Positions 1 through 10,700 of a stretch of DNA of 39,334 nt are shown here, in pieces. The translations under genes were made by a program, and so were the position numbers. The first letter of the stretch is position 1, and the number at the start of each line of letters is the position of its first letter. Under the pieces are notes generated by a model. The model had not been told where the DNA came from, made no database searches, and saw only the letters and a program-made list of their open reading frames with translations. The stretch is taken from NCBI GenBank assembly GCA_000934455.1, contig KN885526.1, positions 49,667 through 89,000 of the forward strand, written 5' to 3'. This stretch comes from Apostichopus parvimensis. Lineage: Eukaryota; Echinodermata; Holothuroidea; Aspidochirotida; Stichopodidae.

Positions 1-2148
1 TATATATGTGTTGTACATGTGTAAAGTTTCGCTTTATGAAGCGATCTCGCGAGCCCGCCAAAACATTTATCGTTGGTATATGTACACAGCAAGAGCGGAA
101 ATGTGTTTTCGTGTATATTGTAATTAATCCGTGCACATATTGGATTTAATCCCCATATGTATTCTATTTATACGCGTATATATTCCAATTAATAAGCGTA
201 TAAATTACGATTAATACGCTGATATATTATGCAGTGTTTGTATACCACATGGCTTGCCATATGCGTGTGCGCGTTACAATATTGGCATTACTGCCAAGTG
301 AACGATACCTACATGATTGGACGTTGAAACTTAAAGTTGCATACAGTCTCTCTACATTTGAAATTCAGAGGCTAGCTGCGTAGCCAACTTATCCTCAGCC
401 TGTCACGGCGCTCACAACCGCCCTCACTTACTAGGTACCTACATGACTATACTCCCTGGTGTGTTGTCCGCCACAAAAAATAACACCATGAACAACTGAA
501 AAGTTCTTCCTAATACTGCAAGCACTCCCCGTGCACTACAATACTGCGTATTTGCGGGCAAATGCAACCTACCACCAAGTCGTTTCTGTCGATTGGGAAT
601 TCTTCTACACACAAAAGTGTTTCAAAGTTGATCCGTCAAACAATGTGAATATATTTACTGTTGAAGATCTATCTGATTTAAGTTATGATACGTTTCATCA
701 ATAATGATTTACAGATCGACTATTTTATCATATTTATCATATTTATTAGTCATGTCACCCAGGCAGATAACTTGATATTAAATGTCGAACGTATGCACAT
801 CCGTAAATATGGCTGTATTGAGCGTGATATGGTGGCGGATTCAGGATTTATAAATAGAGGGCGCCAGGGAGAGTATCGGAAGATATCGAAGTGGTTACTG
901 CAAGACTCGACATAAGAAAACATCGGTAATATGTAAATGACTATAACACCGCACAACGCGTACTAAAAATGTCTACTACTACTTTTTATGATCAGATGTA
1001 TACATTTCTGTTGCTAATTTTGAGTGCCAAAAATTTTTACAAGGTAAGAGGAGGGTAGGGTGGGAGGTGAGGTCCCATACTTGGGTCCGGCCTATCGAAT
1101 ATGCAATGGATGCAATATTTACAGACAGTCGCGTGGTGGCAACAGAAGTTTTAGGGTGGGAGGATGGGGATATCGAGGGGATAACAACCCGGCAATTTTT
1201 GGGGAAACAGTTTGGAAGTGCAAAAAATGCACCTATATATAATACACATACAGGCAAACTTACGGAGCAGTGGTGATTCAGTTTTGTTTTACCGCAGCCG
1301 ACTGGAGAGCAACTGGGGTGTTTCAGGAATTATGATCGGAACCACTGACAGCGGGGGTAGGAGAGCAAACTTCAAGTAACGGTTAGAAAAAAAATTAATT
1401 TGGGGGTTGGGTGGGGGTAGGGGTAGAGAAATCGCAACATTAACCAAATGCTCTTCGACGATATTTATTCTCTCGGGATTCCATACCCAAATTTCCAGTG
1501 ACAGTGCCAGCAGGAGACTTTTCAATATTAATTTTAATTACCCTTTTTTTTTATCAATCAAAGGGCACATTTTACGTAAAGAAAGGAACCTATTTATTAT
1601 GAAAATGGAAAAGGCAATTATTTACCAAAAGAGGGACCGACGCTTTGCATTTATGAAAATGGGCATTTTTCAGAACGGGTGGGTTGTGGGGACCGATGTC
1701 GAACATGGTGGCGAGTAACAGAAATGTCCAACGACTATACACGCAGTACGATCAATATGACTGCAACTGTCGTTTCAACTCGTCTCAGACATTTCAAATA
1801 TCTGTAAATATTTAAGGATGTCTTGTTTGATTCATGACGTGTTTAATTTATCAACTTCGTTCACCATCGCTGCACCGTACAGTGATGATAAATGGAGTGC
1901 ATTCATCTCTCTCAGTTTTCGAGAAAGTGGTCAGATGCTGAAATGCACTGTCGTCTGTCAACGGATGGGGACGCTAAATGACGGTGATCTTGGGAGCTTG
2001 CAGGAGTGGGTGCGGCTCGTAATTCTCTGAACGCTCGTCGAAAAGAGAGCACTTTTAACACCCGATCATCTCAGGGTTGGGGTTTAAATGAGGTTCTGAT
2101 GGCTTCCTAACTTTTAGAATTCACTAAACTTTAATCAACAAGTAGCCA
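1..2148. other. Gene-less 5' flank with possible decayed repeat
   Basis: No exon with convincing splice sites was found. Bases 120-225 are A/T-rich with a palindrome ATACGCGTAT (170-179) and an inverted pair AGCGTAT/ATACGCT (195-201 and 214-220). Bases 1040-1250 and 1300-1430 are G-rich and interrupted by stops in all frames; they look like decayed repeat sequence without a recognisable domain. The open frames of 60-103 codons here have no codon pattern that suggests selection. Confidence 0.4.
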
Positions 2149-2210
2149 ATGGAAGACATGATCTCCAATTCCATTATAGTTAAGATAGGCCTAATATCAG
2201 TGGCATGTGC

Positions 2211-2248
2211 GGGGAGGGGGAGGGAAGGGGGAGGGAAGGGGAAGGGGG
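2211..2248 (+). repeat. G-rich block, G-quadruplex-capable
   Basis: Repeated runs of three to five G separated by A or AA (GGGGAGGGGGAGGGAAGGGG and onward) give well over four G-tracts within 38 nt, enough for an intramolecular G-quadruplex on the plus strand. Confidence 0.6.
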
Positions 2249-2384
2249 CCTTACCGACCAACCATCGCCAGTCGGGGAAAAAGTTGAGTCAAAAATCAAG
2301 ACTATTTATCATAAGCACAACCTTGCGTTTAGAGCTAATTATTTATCTAATTTATTGTCTAAATATTGATGATATTTGAAATAT

Positions 2385-2580
2385 TTATTTTTTACCTCGG
2401 GAGGACCCGGACCTCCCTGGGAGTCAGCTTCGACGATTTCAGGGCCATACCCCTCCTTTTTCAAAATCCTTTATTCGCCTATGGCCCTTTCGTGATGGTT
2501 TTGGCTTAAATCAGAAGGGGAAATTTAAAAATTGGCCACCCACCACCGAAATCCTGTAAACGCCGCCACTGCCTAATATT
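2385..2580. repeat. Possible decayed mobile-element fragment
   Basis: Unlike its A/T-rich surroundings, this stretch is GC-richer and begins TTTTTTACCTCGGGAGGACCCGG. The motif TTTTACCTCGGG followed shortly by CCCGG recurs at 33691-33713, which suggests a shared repeat edge. No coding domain or terminal repeats were identified. Confidence 0.25.
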
Positions 2581-2880
2581 AAGTAAGAAACATCTAACAA
2601 GCATAAAGAAAAATCTTCCAGACGCCCAAGCAGATCAGATTGAGAGCGATTGTGATAACCGATTCATTGAGGAGTTTTCACCGACGGAGTTTCTTGAGGT
2701 TTTGAAATTGCAGGTTTTTGAAACATGCAAATCTTAATAACAAAAATGGTCTTCTTATTTTAAGCGTTAAGAACCTTTGTCCAGGTCGTGATGTATACGT
2801 CGTGATGTATTTTATCTTTAAACCCGTAAATAGTGAGGCTGTGCCTCCATTATAAAGCAGTTACTTCACAATTACAGAGT
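2581..2880. other. No gene seen
   Basis: A/T-rich DNA with stops in all frames. A short imperfect repeat, GTCGTGATGTAT, occurs twice in tandem near 2785-2810. No splice-like exon was found. Confidence 0.4.
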
Positions 2881-2918
2881 GATCATGGGAAAGACGAGGT
2901 TGGAATGGGGTTGTTTGT

Positions 2919-3155
2919 GGGGTGGGGGTGGGGTGGGGGTGGGGAGGGGTTGAAGAGGGACTATACTTAGCAGGAAGGAAATGGAAGAGGATGGAAGGGA
3001 GGACTGGAATGGGGTATAGGGAAGGAGGAGGAGGGAAATATAGCACGAAGGAGAAGAGGAGGAGAATGGGAAGAGGAAAAGAAGGAAACTATAGATCGAA
3101 AGGAAAGGGAAACACTGGAGGGGGAGGGGAACTATGAAAGATGTGAAGGGGAATG
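2919..3155 (+). repeat. G4 block grading into long polypurine tract
   Basis: Bases 2919-2949 consist almost only of runs of four or five G broken by T or A, a very strong G-quadruplex candidate. The following 200 bases are overwhelmingly A and G (GGAAGGAAATGGAAGAGG and similar), so the minus strand is a C/T tract. Such polypurine DNA can form triplexes. Open frames across it encode only Gly/Arg/Lys or Pro/Ser/Phe-rich low-complexity peptide and are not genes. Confidence 0.6.
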
Positions 3156-4079
3156 AAAATGTTTTATAAAACATAAGAAATTGCACTCGAGAGATTAATC
3201 GATCATAGACTACATGTTACAAGGATAACAAGTTTGACGTATATAAGCTTGTTTAGTTTACAATAGAGGAGTAAGCCAAAGGTCGTTACGGCGTTACCTC
3301 TCAGAGGTGCTCAATCTTCATCAAATTTTGTAGGCCCCACCCATATGTGGATATTAGCCCCAAGACATATAATGGGATTACCCAAGGATATCAGCCGTTA
3401 TATGATAAACCCCTCTATCTTATATGCGATGATGTAAGATACAAACAATCCGCCAGAATAACTGGACCCCTAATGTTATGGAGAGATTTTCATTGTTGTT
3501 CAAAGCTGAGCATGAGCAAGTATATATAATCACATCTCTTTCGTTCTCGATCGTTTCTCTGTGCTAGTGCGTGGTCATCTTCTTGGCATGGATACTCCAA
3601 ACACCAGCTATTTACCGTAATCTCATTTGATTGGATTGTGAGCAGATTAATGAGGGATGTTTTTCAAAGGCAATAAAACCTCTGAAAACAGATAATACCA
3701 CTCTGTCGCTGTAAAAATGATTTAACGGGCATATATTTTGTCGTCATCTATAATTCTGTTGCCTCATGAGCAAGTGTTTATAAATGAATATTCATATCTG
3801 TTTATCTCGAACGTACTACCCGGCATTGCCTACTACAACAGTGTAGTTGGTAGTACACGATAATATTCTTAACGATATGGTAACAGAACATTATGTATGC
3901 ATAACTATTTTCGTCTCAGCGAAAGTCTCACGACTTGAACACGAAAGAAAATTCGTCCCCTTGCGAAAACGGTGGACAGGTATATGAAAATAAATACGCT
4001 TTATGTACTATGTTACAGTTATCAGTAGGAATGATGTCGTAACTTTCATTTAATCTGAAGAGGAGAATTTTAAGGAAAT
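3156..4079 (+). other. Upstream region of first exon A
   Basis: This stretch would contain the promoter and 5' UTR of the exon at 4080 if that exon is real. No canonical TATA box lies at a fixed distance from an obvious start. The block ending at 4079 is A/G-rich (GAAGAGGAGAATTTTAAGGAAAT). A CTCTTTCGTTCTCGATCGTTTCTCTG tract at about 3535-3560 is pyrimidine-rich. No other exon was found. Confidence 0.3.
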
Positions 4080-4154
4080 ATGGCGCGATCTATATCAGAC
4101 AGCCAACTGTCACCGAGGGATCTGAGCCTAACAAACAACACACAAGTGACACAG
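4080..4154 (+). CDS. Candidate first coding exon A (25 codons, phase 0 end)
   Basis: The ATG lies in a favourable context (A at -3, G at +4). It opens 25 sense codons that begin MARSISDSQLSP and end NNTQVTQ, and the exon stops at a consensus donor, CAG|GTAAGA. The peptide is polar and rich in Ser, Thr and Asn, with no signal peptide or membrane segment, so it would suit a cytosolic or nuclear N-terminus. The exon ends in phase 0, which matches the entry phase of the exon at 27448-27537, so the two join in frame across an intron of about 23 kb. Joining instead to the 43-nt exon at 18730 in the phase-0 reading, and then to 27448, runs into a stop inside the latter; this suggests A skips that exon. 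No family is recognised. The transcription start is not visible; 5' UTR purine-rich sequence precedes the ATG. There is no transcript evidence, so the call rests on start context, donor and phase agreement. Confidence 0.5.
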
Positions 4155-4897
4155 GTAAGATACATTCTTAAGAAGTCTATACCACGCTAGTGAAATCAAG
4201 CTAGTGCATCTGCGGAGAAACAAGCCTAACTAGAGGCTAGGCCTTGGTTTAATATGTTAACTACAGTAGGCCGACGTATATTTCGTCTGATTACAATAGG
4301 TTGATCATTTGTCATATAGTAGATCTATTTGACTTATTTCAAAGGATAGATGCAGTGAGCAACGAAAAAGAAGTTAGCCGTAGTACATCGGAATGCTTGA
4401 CCGATGTCACGTTATGAAATATGAGCATTGAGATAGGCCTATCATAACCGATTTGACATCAAGGCCCAATTCTGGATGTGAAATTTTAATTGCTTGACTT
4501 TGGCCTAGGTCTTGTCTATCATTTTCAGTAGCCCATAATTATTATGTTTTAAAGTTAAGTTCATGTAAGCAGATTGACCGGCAGCTAATTGCATAAGACT
4601 TGTGCATCAACATTAAGTGTGACTGTGAGGGGGCATAGGCCAAAGAAATGTATAAATTTCTCGTATGTGGAAAATATGTACTGTAAGCTCGAACTTCTGC
4701 ACTGTTATTGAAAAAAATAATTTGTTGTCACAACTATGTTGCTTGTGATTTTTATAGGCTATTCACTAATATTAGTGTCACATTGTTTCCTTCAGCTTAA
4801 ATGGATATGATACATAATTAGTCTTCTTCTTCCAGTATAGTGCTAACTTCATCTTTGAAGACTCATGCACTTGATTGACAGGTTGGCTATGTGGACA
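4155..4897 (+). other. Presumed intron sequence after exon A
   Basis: Starts at the GTAAGA donor of exon A. It is A/T-rich and has no further exon, repeat array or RNA gene that I can support. Confidence 0.35.
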
Positions 4898-5220
4898 TTA
4901 GTCTAACTGGATTAGGTGTTTAAAAGCTTCAGCAGATTGGGCCCTAATAGACTCCTCATATAGATAGTTCCAATCACGTACAGTACAGGGTAAAAAAGAC
5001 ATCCTATAATAGTCTCCAGAACAATGTGGATTATGATAGGCTTGGGTGTTTTCACATCTGGTTGGAATTTGTCGAAGTGCATTTGCAACCAAATGTTTTT
5101 TGAGAAATATTAAAATTGTCACTGCGGACAACATCTGTTTACCAGGCATTCCCAGTTTATTGTTCGCTTGTTTGCAAACAAGCGCCTTATGGACATTGGC
5201 CAATGTGTTAGAGTGAATAC
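4898..5220 (-). pseudogene. C-terminal relic of a non-LTR retrotransposon reverse transcriptase
   Basis: An open frame of about 100 codons on the minus strand ends with YYRMSFLPCTVRDWNYLYEE, then SIRAQSAEAFKHLI and a stop. This matches the pattern at the very C-terminus of many invertebrate LINE ORF2 proteins (Jockey/CR1-like groups): an aromatic-rich SFFPRTIRxWNxLP block followed by a short segment ending in SxxxFKxxL. Here FLPCTVRDWNYL replaces the usual FFPRTIRxWNxLP, so the conserved Pro is Tyr, and an upstream TAG closes the frame just before the piece. No palm-domain FxDD motif or endonuclease is present in the window. It is therefore a 5'-truncated, decayed insertion lying antisense in the presumed intron. 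The exact clade cannot be decided from this fragment. Confidence 0.7.
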
Positions 5221-5229
5221 CCTACATCA

Positions 5230-8200
5230 AGCAAATCTAAAGTAATTTAATAAAATTTGTTTGATAGGCAAAATTTGGGTTATTGCCTTTCATTTATGTG
5301 TTTGCAAATGTTTATTATTTAGAGAATGATGAAGGAACTTAGCAGTGATTTTCATCAATTTTACTTCTTACATAGTTTCATTTCCCCAGAAACTAGATAA
5401 ATAGTCAAATCTAGCAAAATCTACCCTAGATGAAAGGTATCCTCTCATGAACACTTGGAATTTAAGATCATGCAAATATTTCAACAATTCATTATCATAG
5501 TTTTTCACATGACAGAAATTTGATGTAAGTTACAACTGACATAGTTAGCATTAAATTGCAAATCAGTAAGCAATAATTAAAATTAATCTGAGCTGTAAGA
5601 ACCCTGAAACTAGACAACAGTAGGAAGGATTGCAAATAACATCTCCCCTCTCTAACATGTCTCCAGTCTACTTAACATGCACTTTCCTGTTCTACCTAGA
5701 ACCTACTAGATTGTTTGTAGTTCTGTGCCCGCAATTCCATAGCCTGGACTCCACCCACCTCCTCCTCCCCCCGAATCTACCCATTCAGGAACAAAATCAT
5801 CATCACTTAAATACTAATATTCTATGAGAAATACTATGTCAGTTTCTAGATTACCTCTAGAAGGGAATCTTAAGCACAAATAGAAAAATTATACAGTTTG
5901 TTGTTTTTCAATCCTTGATGTACTTTAGCACGTGTACATTATTTAATGATAACAATTTTCAATGAAACATAATAAATTGGAAGAGTGACACTGATCCAAT
6001 ATATACCCTAGATCTCACTAAACTTTCAAAAAACTTCAATCTAGATTTCAATCAAAGCATATTTTCTGACTTACATAAAAAACTGAAAAAGTGCAAATAT
6101 TTGCTGAATTAAATACATTTTTAAATACATGTAAAGATATATCTTGTAGTCTTATGGCATCTATACTGAATCAGTCATCACTAATGACGCATTACTGTAC
6201 ATGCAATGCACATGATGTGTGTATGTTTGCTTTTTTCTTTTATGTATGTATGCACTATTCAGGCAAATTTTTTATAAATCTACTTTTGTTTCGATCAAAT
6301 TAAAGCACCTCATTAGTATGTACTTTAGTGCCTGTGCTGGATAGTTTATAGCTCTCAATTTGACAAAAAATCTATAAAAAAATAGAAAAAGAAGGGAAAA
6401 AAAGGGCTACAGTGGGTAGCAAAATTACATAGCTGATCTTGAGGCAAGTATTATTAATTGAAGCCAGATAAAAAACTGGTCTCAATTTATGGGATTTACT
6501 TCGGTTTCTTTCTTCATGCATGGCGCTTCTATTTGTAGTTTACATTACTCACGCGTATTTGTCCCAATCGACGCCCCAAATATGATGGGTGACTGTTACA
6601 TAGAGGCAAATTTGGGCAAATCTTCCTGGACGGCGCTCTTCGATTGGTTATTGGCCAGCGGATACATTGCAATCTTTGATTTGACATTCTCAAGTGTTTG
6701 CTGTGCAGGCTTGTGTTGTATATAGGTGACTCCTGTGCGCAGCGTGTGGTACTGTGGCACTCCTATTAAGTTACATACATACATTAATGGGTTAACATTC
6801 ACATTTCTTCTGAGCCCCGCTGGAAGCAGTACAGTCGCATTACGTCTAACTTTTAAGACAAACTTGAGCGGTACTCAAATGCGACATAGAGTTGATCCAC
6901 TCATTTGTTCATCTAGCTTAATATTCAAATATATACAGTTTGTGATTTAGAGTTAACAGAATGACACAAGTACTTCAAGCAAACCTATAGTACCATCAGG
7001 AAAGTATTAAGTGTTCAAATTTATGTAGCATTTTCGAAGGCTCTCATTTAATGCTATTAGTTCCTGTGTAGAAATTGCTATACATACATTCTTTGCACTT
7101 TTGTAGCAACTTAACCATTTATGTATAGCAATTTGTGATACAATACTGGATAAAATATTCCCTGACCATATCATGAGGCTTCAATATTAGTAATATTTGC
7201 AGTGCAATATGTACAGTATATACTGTTTGTTGTGTTTCTAGTTGTAAATGTTATATGGTTAGCAGTTTCACAAGGAAGATCACCTTTGCCACATGGTAAA
7301 ACAGGTCAGGCTTGATTCTATTACTAAAAAGGATTCTATCCAATATCCCTTTTGTTGATTCCTAGATTTAATCAGTATTTGCCTTGAAAGTTTTAGCATA
7401 CAGTACTCAAAGTGCAGTGGAGTCTGAAAGTTTCAAAACTTGAATTCCTAGGTGGATTCTGAGCCTCCAAATTATTTTCAGGCAATGAGATGTGTTCAGA
7501 CTTAAAAGTCAATGAATCGTGGGCAGAAAAATGATCTTTGAAGTTTTGAGCATGAGTGACCATTTGTGTTATTTTCTAGCATATTTGGCAGACAACAGAG
7601 ATAAACCTTTAAGAATTATTCTGCAAAATTTTCTTTGCTGTCTCCAACAGATCTGCTATTGAAATGTGAGTTAGTCCTTGGGGCTAGCATTTTTTTTTAT
7701 GGTGGGAATATTTCTGTTGACAATGGATATTAAACCTTGTAAAGTGTCTCTGAAATCTGAATTGGTTAATGTGGTAGGTATTTGATATCAAAATAGGATA
7801 TTCTGGATACTGGATAGCTAACCAACGCGTGTGGTAGTTATTACAGCATATTTGCTCTGAGCTCAGTGGCTTGCATTTCATAACTACAACTGAACAGTCA
7901 TGTTCCATTCTCTGTCAGAATTCAGTCTTGAAACCAGTCTGTTGTTCTGAACAAATGATGTTAAATTGTTAATAGTGGTTTTCTCTTGTCCCAAAATTTG
8001 GTGAATGGTAAATTATTTAGCAAGCCGCTTTTGTCACTATTATCATTGACATTGTTGATTTTTTTGCGTCAAAAGTCAAACAGAAATTCTGTATTCTGAT
8101 ATCACAATAATCAGCACATGATAGCATATTCATTCAAAGGTATTAATTTCATTCCTTGTCCCATCCTTCACATCTAAATTTGGAAAATTATATATCTGAA

Positions 8201-8330
8201 TGCATGGTCACACATTTTCTTTGGTGAGGTAGAGCAGACCCCTCATGCACACCTCATCATCTTATGCTCAAAACTCCAAAGATTTCTGTATTTCTGCACA
8301 TAATGTACACAACGCTCAGAGCTACTACAT
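5230..8330. other. No gene seen, presumed intron
   Basis: A/T-rich DNA with stops in all frames. Bases 5636-5800 form a C/T-rich patch (ATCTCCCCTCTCTAACATG and following) that resembles patches near 21900-21957 and 32945-33240, possibly a dispersed repeat. Open frames at 6489-6950 lack splice-site support and recognisable domains. Confidence 0.35.
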
Positions 8331-8650
8331 ACAGTAGTTACTGTACAGTCACGACAGTATGATGTTGTGAACTGTAGTACACATACATACAGTGTGTAAA
8401 CGTGTATTATATGAGCATTCTATACCATTACAAAATATACTACTAATTATATAGTACAGTACAGATGATATTAGTCTTGAAACCTTTAACGGTGCAATTT
8501 ATCTTCTGAAGTAGCCAGTGTGTTATTGTTACCTCTTTGTGTGTTGGTTCATTGTGTAATCAGTTCTCGTAAACGCAGTGACAATTGTCAGGCAATCCCA
8601 GATACTGTTTGCTCACTGTGCATGGTGGAAACCTGCAGTACAGTACAGTA
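8330..8650. repeat. Cluster of TACTGTA/TACAGTA words
   Basis: This short interval holds a run of related words: ACATACAGTAG, ACTGTACAGT (palindrome at 8340-8349), GACAGTATG, ACTGTAGTAC, ATACAGTGTG, AGTACAGTACAG (near 8453) and CAGTACAGTACAGTACTT (from 8636). The density far exceeds what an A/T-rich sequence should give by chance, although it was not computed. The function is unknown. Confidence 0.45.
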
Positions 8651-10359
8651 CTTAATATCGTGATCATAGTTGTTGTATTAGATTTGTCTAAAAAACGTTG
8701 TAATTGTAGTGAATTGAGAGCTAGAAGAGAAAGATTAGATAACAATGGTTGTTTGTGCCAGATATGCGACTACTGCATTAATAACAGACATTAATTGGAG
8801 ATTCATACAAATTGTATGGTGTCTAAGAGGTTTTAGTGGTACAGATGAATGGTATAAACATCGTAACCCTGGTAACGTCTGGGTCCCATTTCATAATTTG
8901 GTACTAAAGAATGTCTTTAAAGATCATCAGAATTGCTTCCAAATATGCTAGAAAGTCAGATAATGGTCACCTTTGCTTTTAAGTTTGAACAAGCAGTTTA
9001 CTCCTACTGTACATAGTAGTGATATCTTATTGTCTATTATAACAATCCTCAAATGTTTGGGAATAATTTGAGTAACCAGAACCTTAAGGAAAGTACTTCT
9101 TGAAAATGTCTGAATATTTTAGCACGCTTAAAACATGGGGAACCACTACTGATGACCTTCAAGAACTTGTTTATAAGACATTTTTCCAGATATTCAAGGA
9201 ATCTATGATCAGACTGATACAGTAAGTTAAATAGCAAAACAGGAAGTGTTGGTGTTAGTTACAAAAGCAAGAGACAAACAACGAGAAATTCATAAATGTT
9301 GCCATGGATACATGTTGGCAGTGAAAACAGTAATTATTTAAAATGTATTTTAAACTAAGTTTAATCCTTAAATACTAACAGTTCTCTACAGTAGCACAAT
9401 GATTGTAATTGTTTGTTACGTTTTGCTTTGTGCTATATTTCATTACTCTGTGTCATGTTTCATTTGTCATATATAAACATCTTAATTTTATCCCTGTTCA
9501 GAATTTTGTCACTTGCACGAAGAAGAGATATATATTGTAAGTTGTACGAATGTAGATAGATTACTGAATAATGCATGAGAATATTGGCACGGAGGTGTGA
9601 AGCTAATTTAAGCCCTTGTGCTTGAACAATTTCTACTTGTAAAAAATTGTGCATGCAAACATGCCACTATCCCAAAGCGTCGGGATTAACGCAACTACCG
9701 AAGTCCTTCATATCGGAATATCTTGCCTTCCTTGAGATGTCAGGTTGTGTAGATTTCAGGGTAGGGAAGGTAGATATGACATCACCAAATATGCATTGTT
9801 GAAATATTAAGGGTAGAGATCTGCCTTTATTGAAAGAAAAATTACAGTGTTCTGTGCAGGTACTAGTACGTTGAGTACATGCATGGGATATTTAATGCAT
9901 TGAAGGTCTCATATATGGTTGAATTAGTATGATTATGGATACACACTGTGTAATACTGTAGTCTGAGTAGAAGGTACACAGTGGCACAACAGGCATACAA
10001 ATCTCCTGTAATATTTAGAATTCTTAATACGTTCTTAGTTTGTATGTGTTTTTCTTACAAAACAAAACAGTTTGCATTGAAGTACCAATGGACAAACATT
10101 TCTAATTCCTCATCCATCCCTTACCCATCTCATATATATAGCATGTACACACTCCAAGTCTCTAACCCATCTACTGTAGCTTAACAATGATAGGTACAGT
10201 TTAGTTTAGTGCTGTTGCCATTGGATTGGATGCTTTTACAGTCCACGGTTTACAGTCCATTAATGAGGCTATACTGTATATGATTCAAGAACCATGTACA
10301 GTAAGTGAATGCTTGGAGATTTTTTCTTATGATTGCTTCCATTTCAGCAACGTACAGTA
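8651..10359. other. No gene seen, presumed intron
   Basis: A/T-rich with stops in all frames. A 68-codon frame at 8745-8951 contains a peptide-like stretch, GTDEWYKHRNPGNVWVPF, but it has no splice context and matches nothing I know. TG- and TA-rich words are scattered throughout. Confidence 0.3.
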
Positions 10360-10700
10360 TGTCTAGTTCTTTTGAACAAGAATATAGAATCCCTGTGTTT
10401 GTAAAAAATTATCAGTGCAAAATTTTAAGGCCTCTTCTTGGTGTCTTACTTTTTGGTTAGTTGTCCGAAAAGATGTAGCAAAATAACAGTTACCAATATG
10501 TACACTGTAGGAGAGATGGGAGGGCTTTGGTGAAGAGAACACCAGCTGTGAGGATGATACCAATATATCATTTTACCTATTTATCGGTAATTAGTTACAA
10601 TTCAATCTGAATTTGATGTCAACAACTATGGAAAACCTCCGAAGCCGATTTTGGTTGTCCAAACAGGGATGACTACTGTAGCAACCTTTAGAAATTTCCT
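10360..10700 (+). repeat. Dispersed repeat, copy 1
   Basis: This stretch is related, in the same orientation, to 23440-23790. Shared landmarks occur in the same order: AAAATTTTAAGG, GTAGCAAAATAAC, ACACTGTAGG, GAACA-CAGCT, ATACCAAT-ATCATTT, CAATCTGAATTTGA, AAAGC(C/T)GATTT and CTACTGTAGC. The copies are diverged by many substitutions and indels, so the event is old. No coding domain or terminal repeat is visible, so the class is unknown; a non-autonomous element or an ancient duplication are both possible. Confidence 0.5.

Noticed and set aside
2872-3186. 104-codon minus-strand Ser/Phe/Pro-rich frame
   Set aside because: It is the complement of a polypurine tract, so stop codons are rare for compositional reasons.
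8745-8951. 68-codon frame containing GTDEWYKHRNPGNVWVPF
   Set aside because: It looks peptide-like but has no splice-site support, no recognised family and ordinary A/T-rich surroundings.
10348-10470. Open frame after a good acceptor (TTGCTTCCATTTCAG), with GT near 10400
   Set aside because: It falls at the start of the dispersed repeat that recurs at 23440, two frames are open for a while, and the donor is weak.
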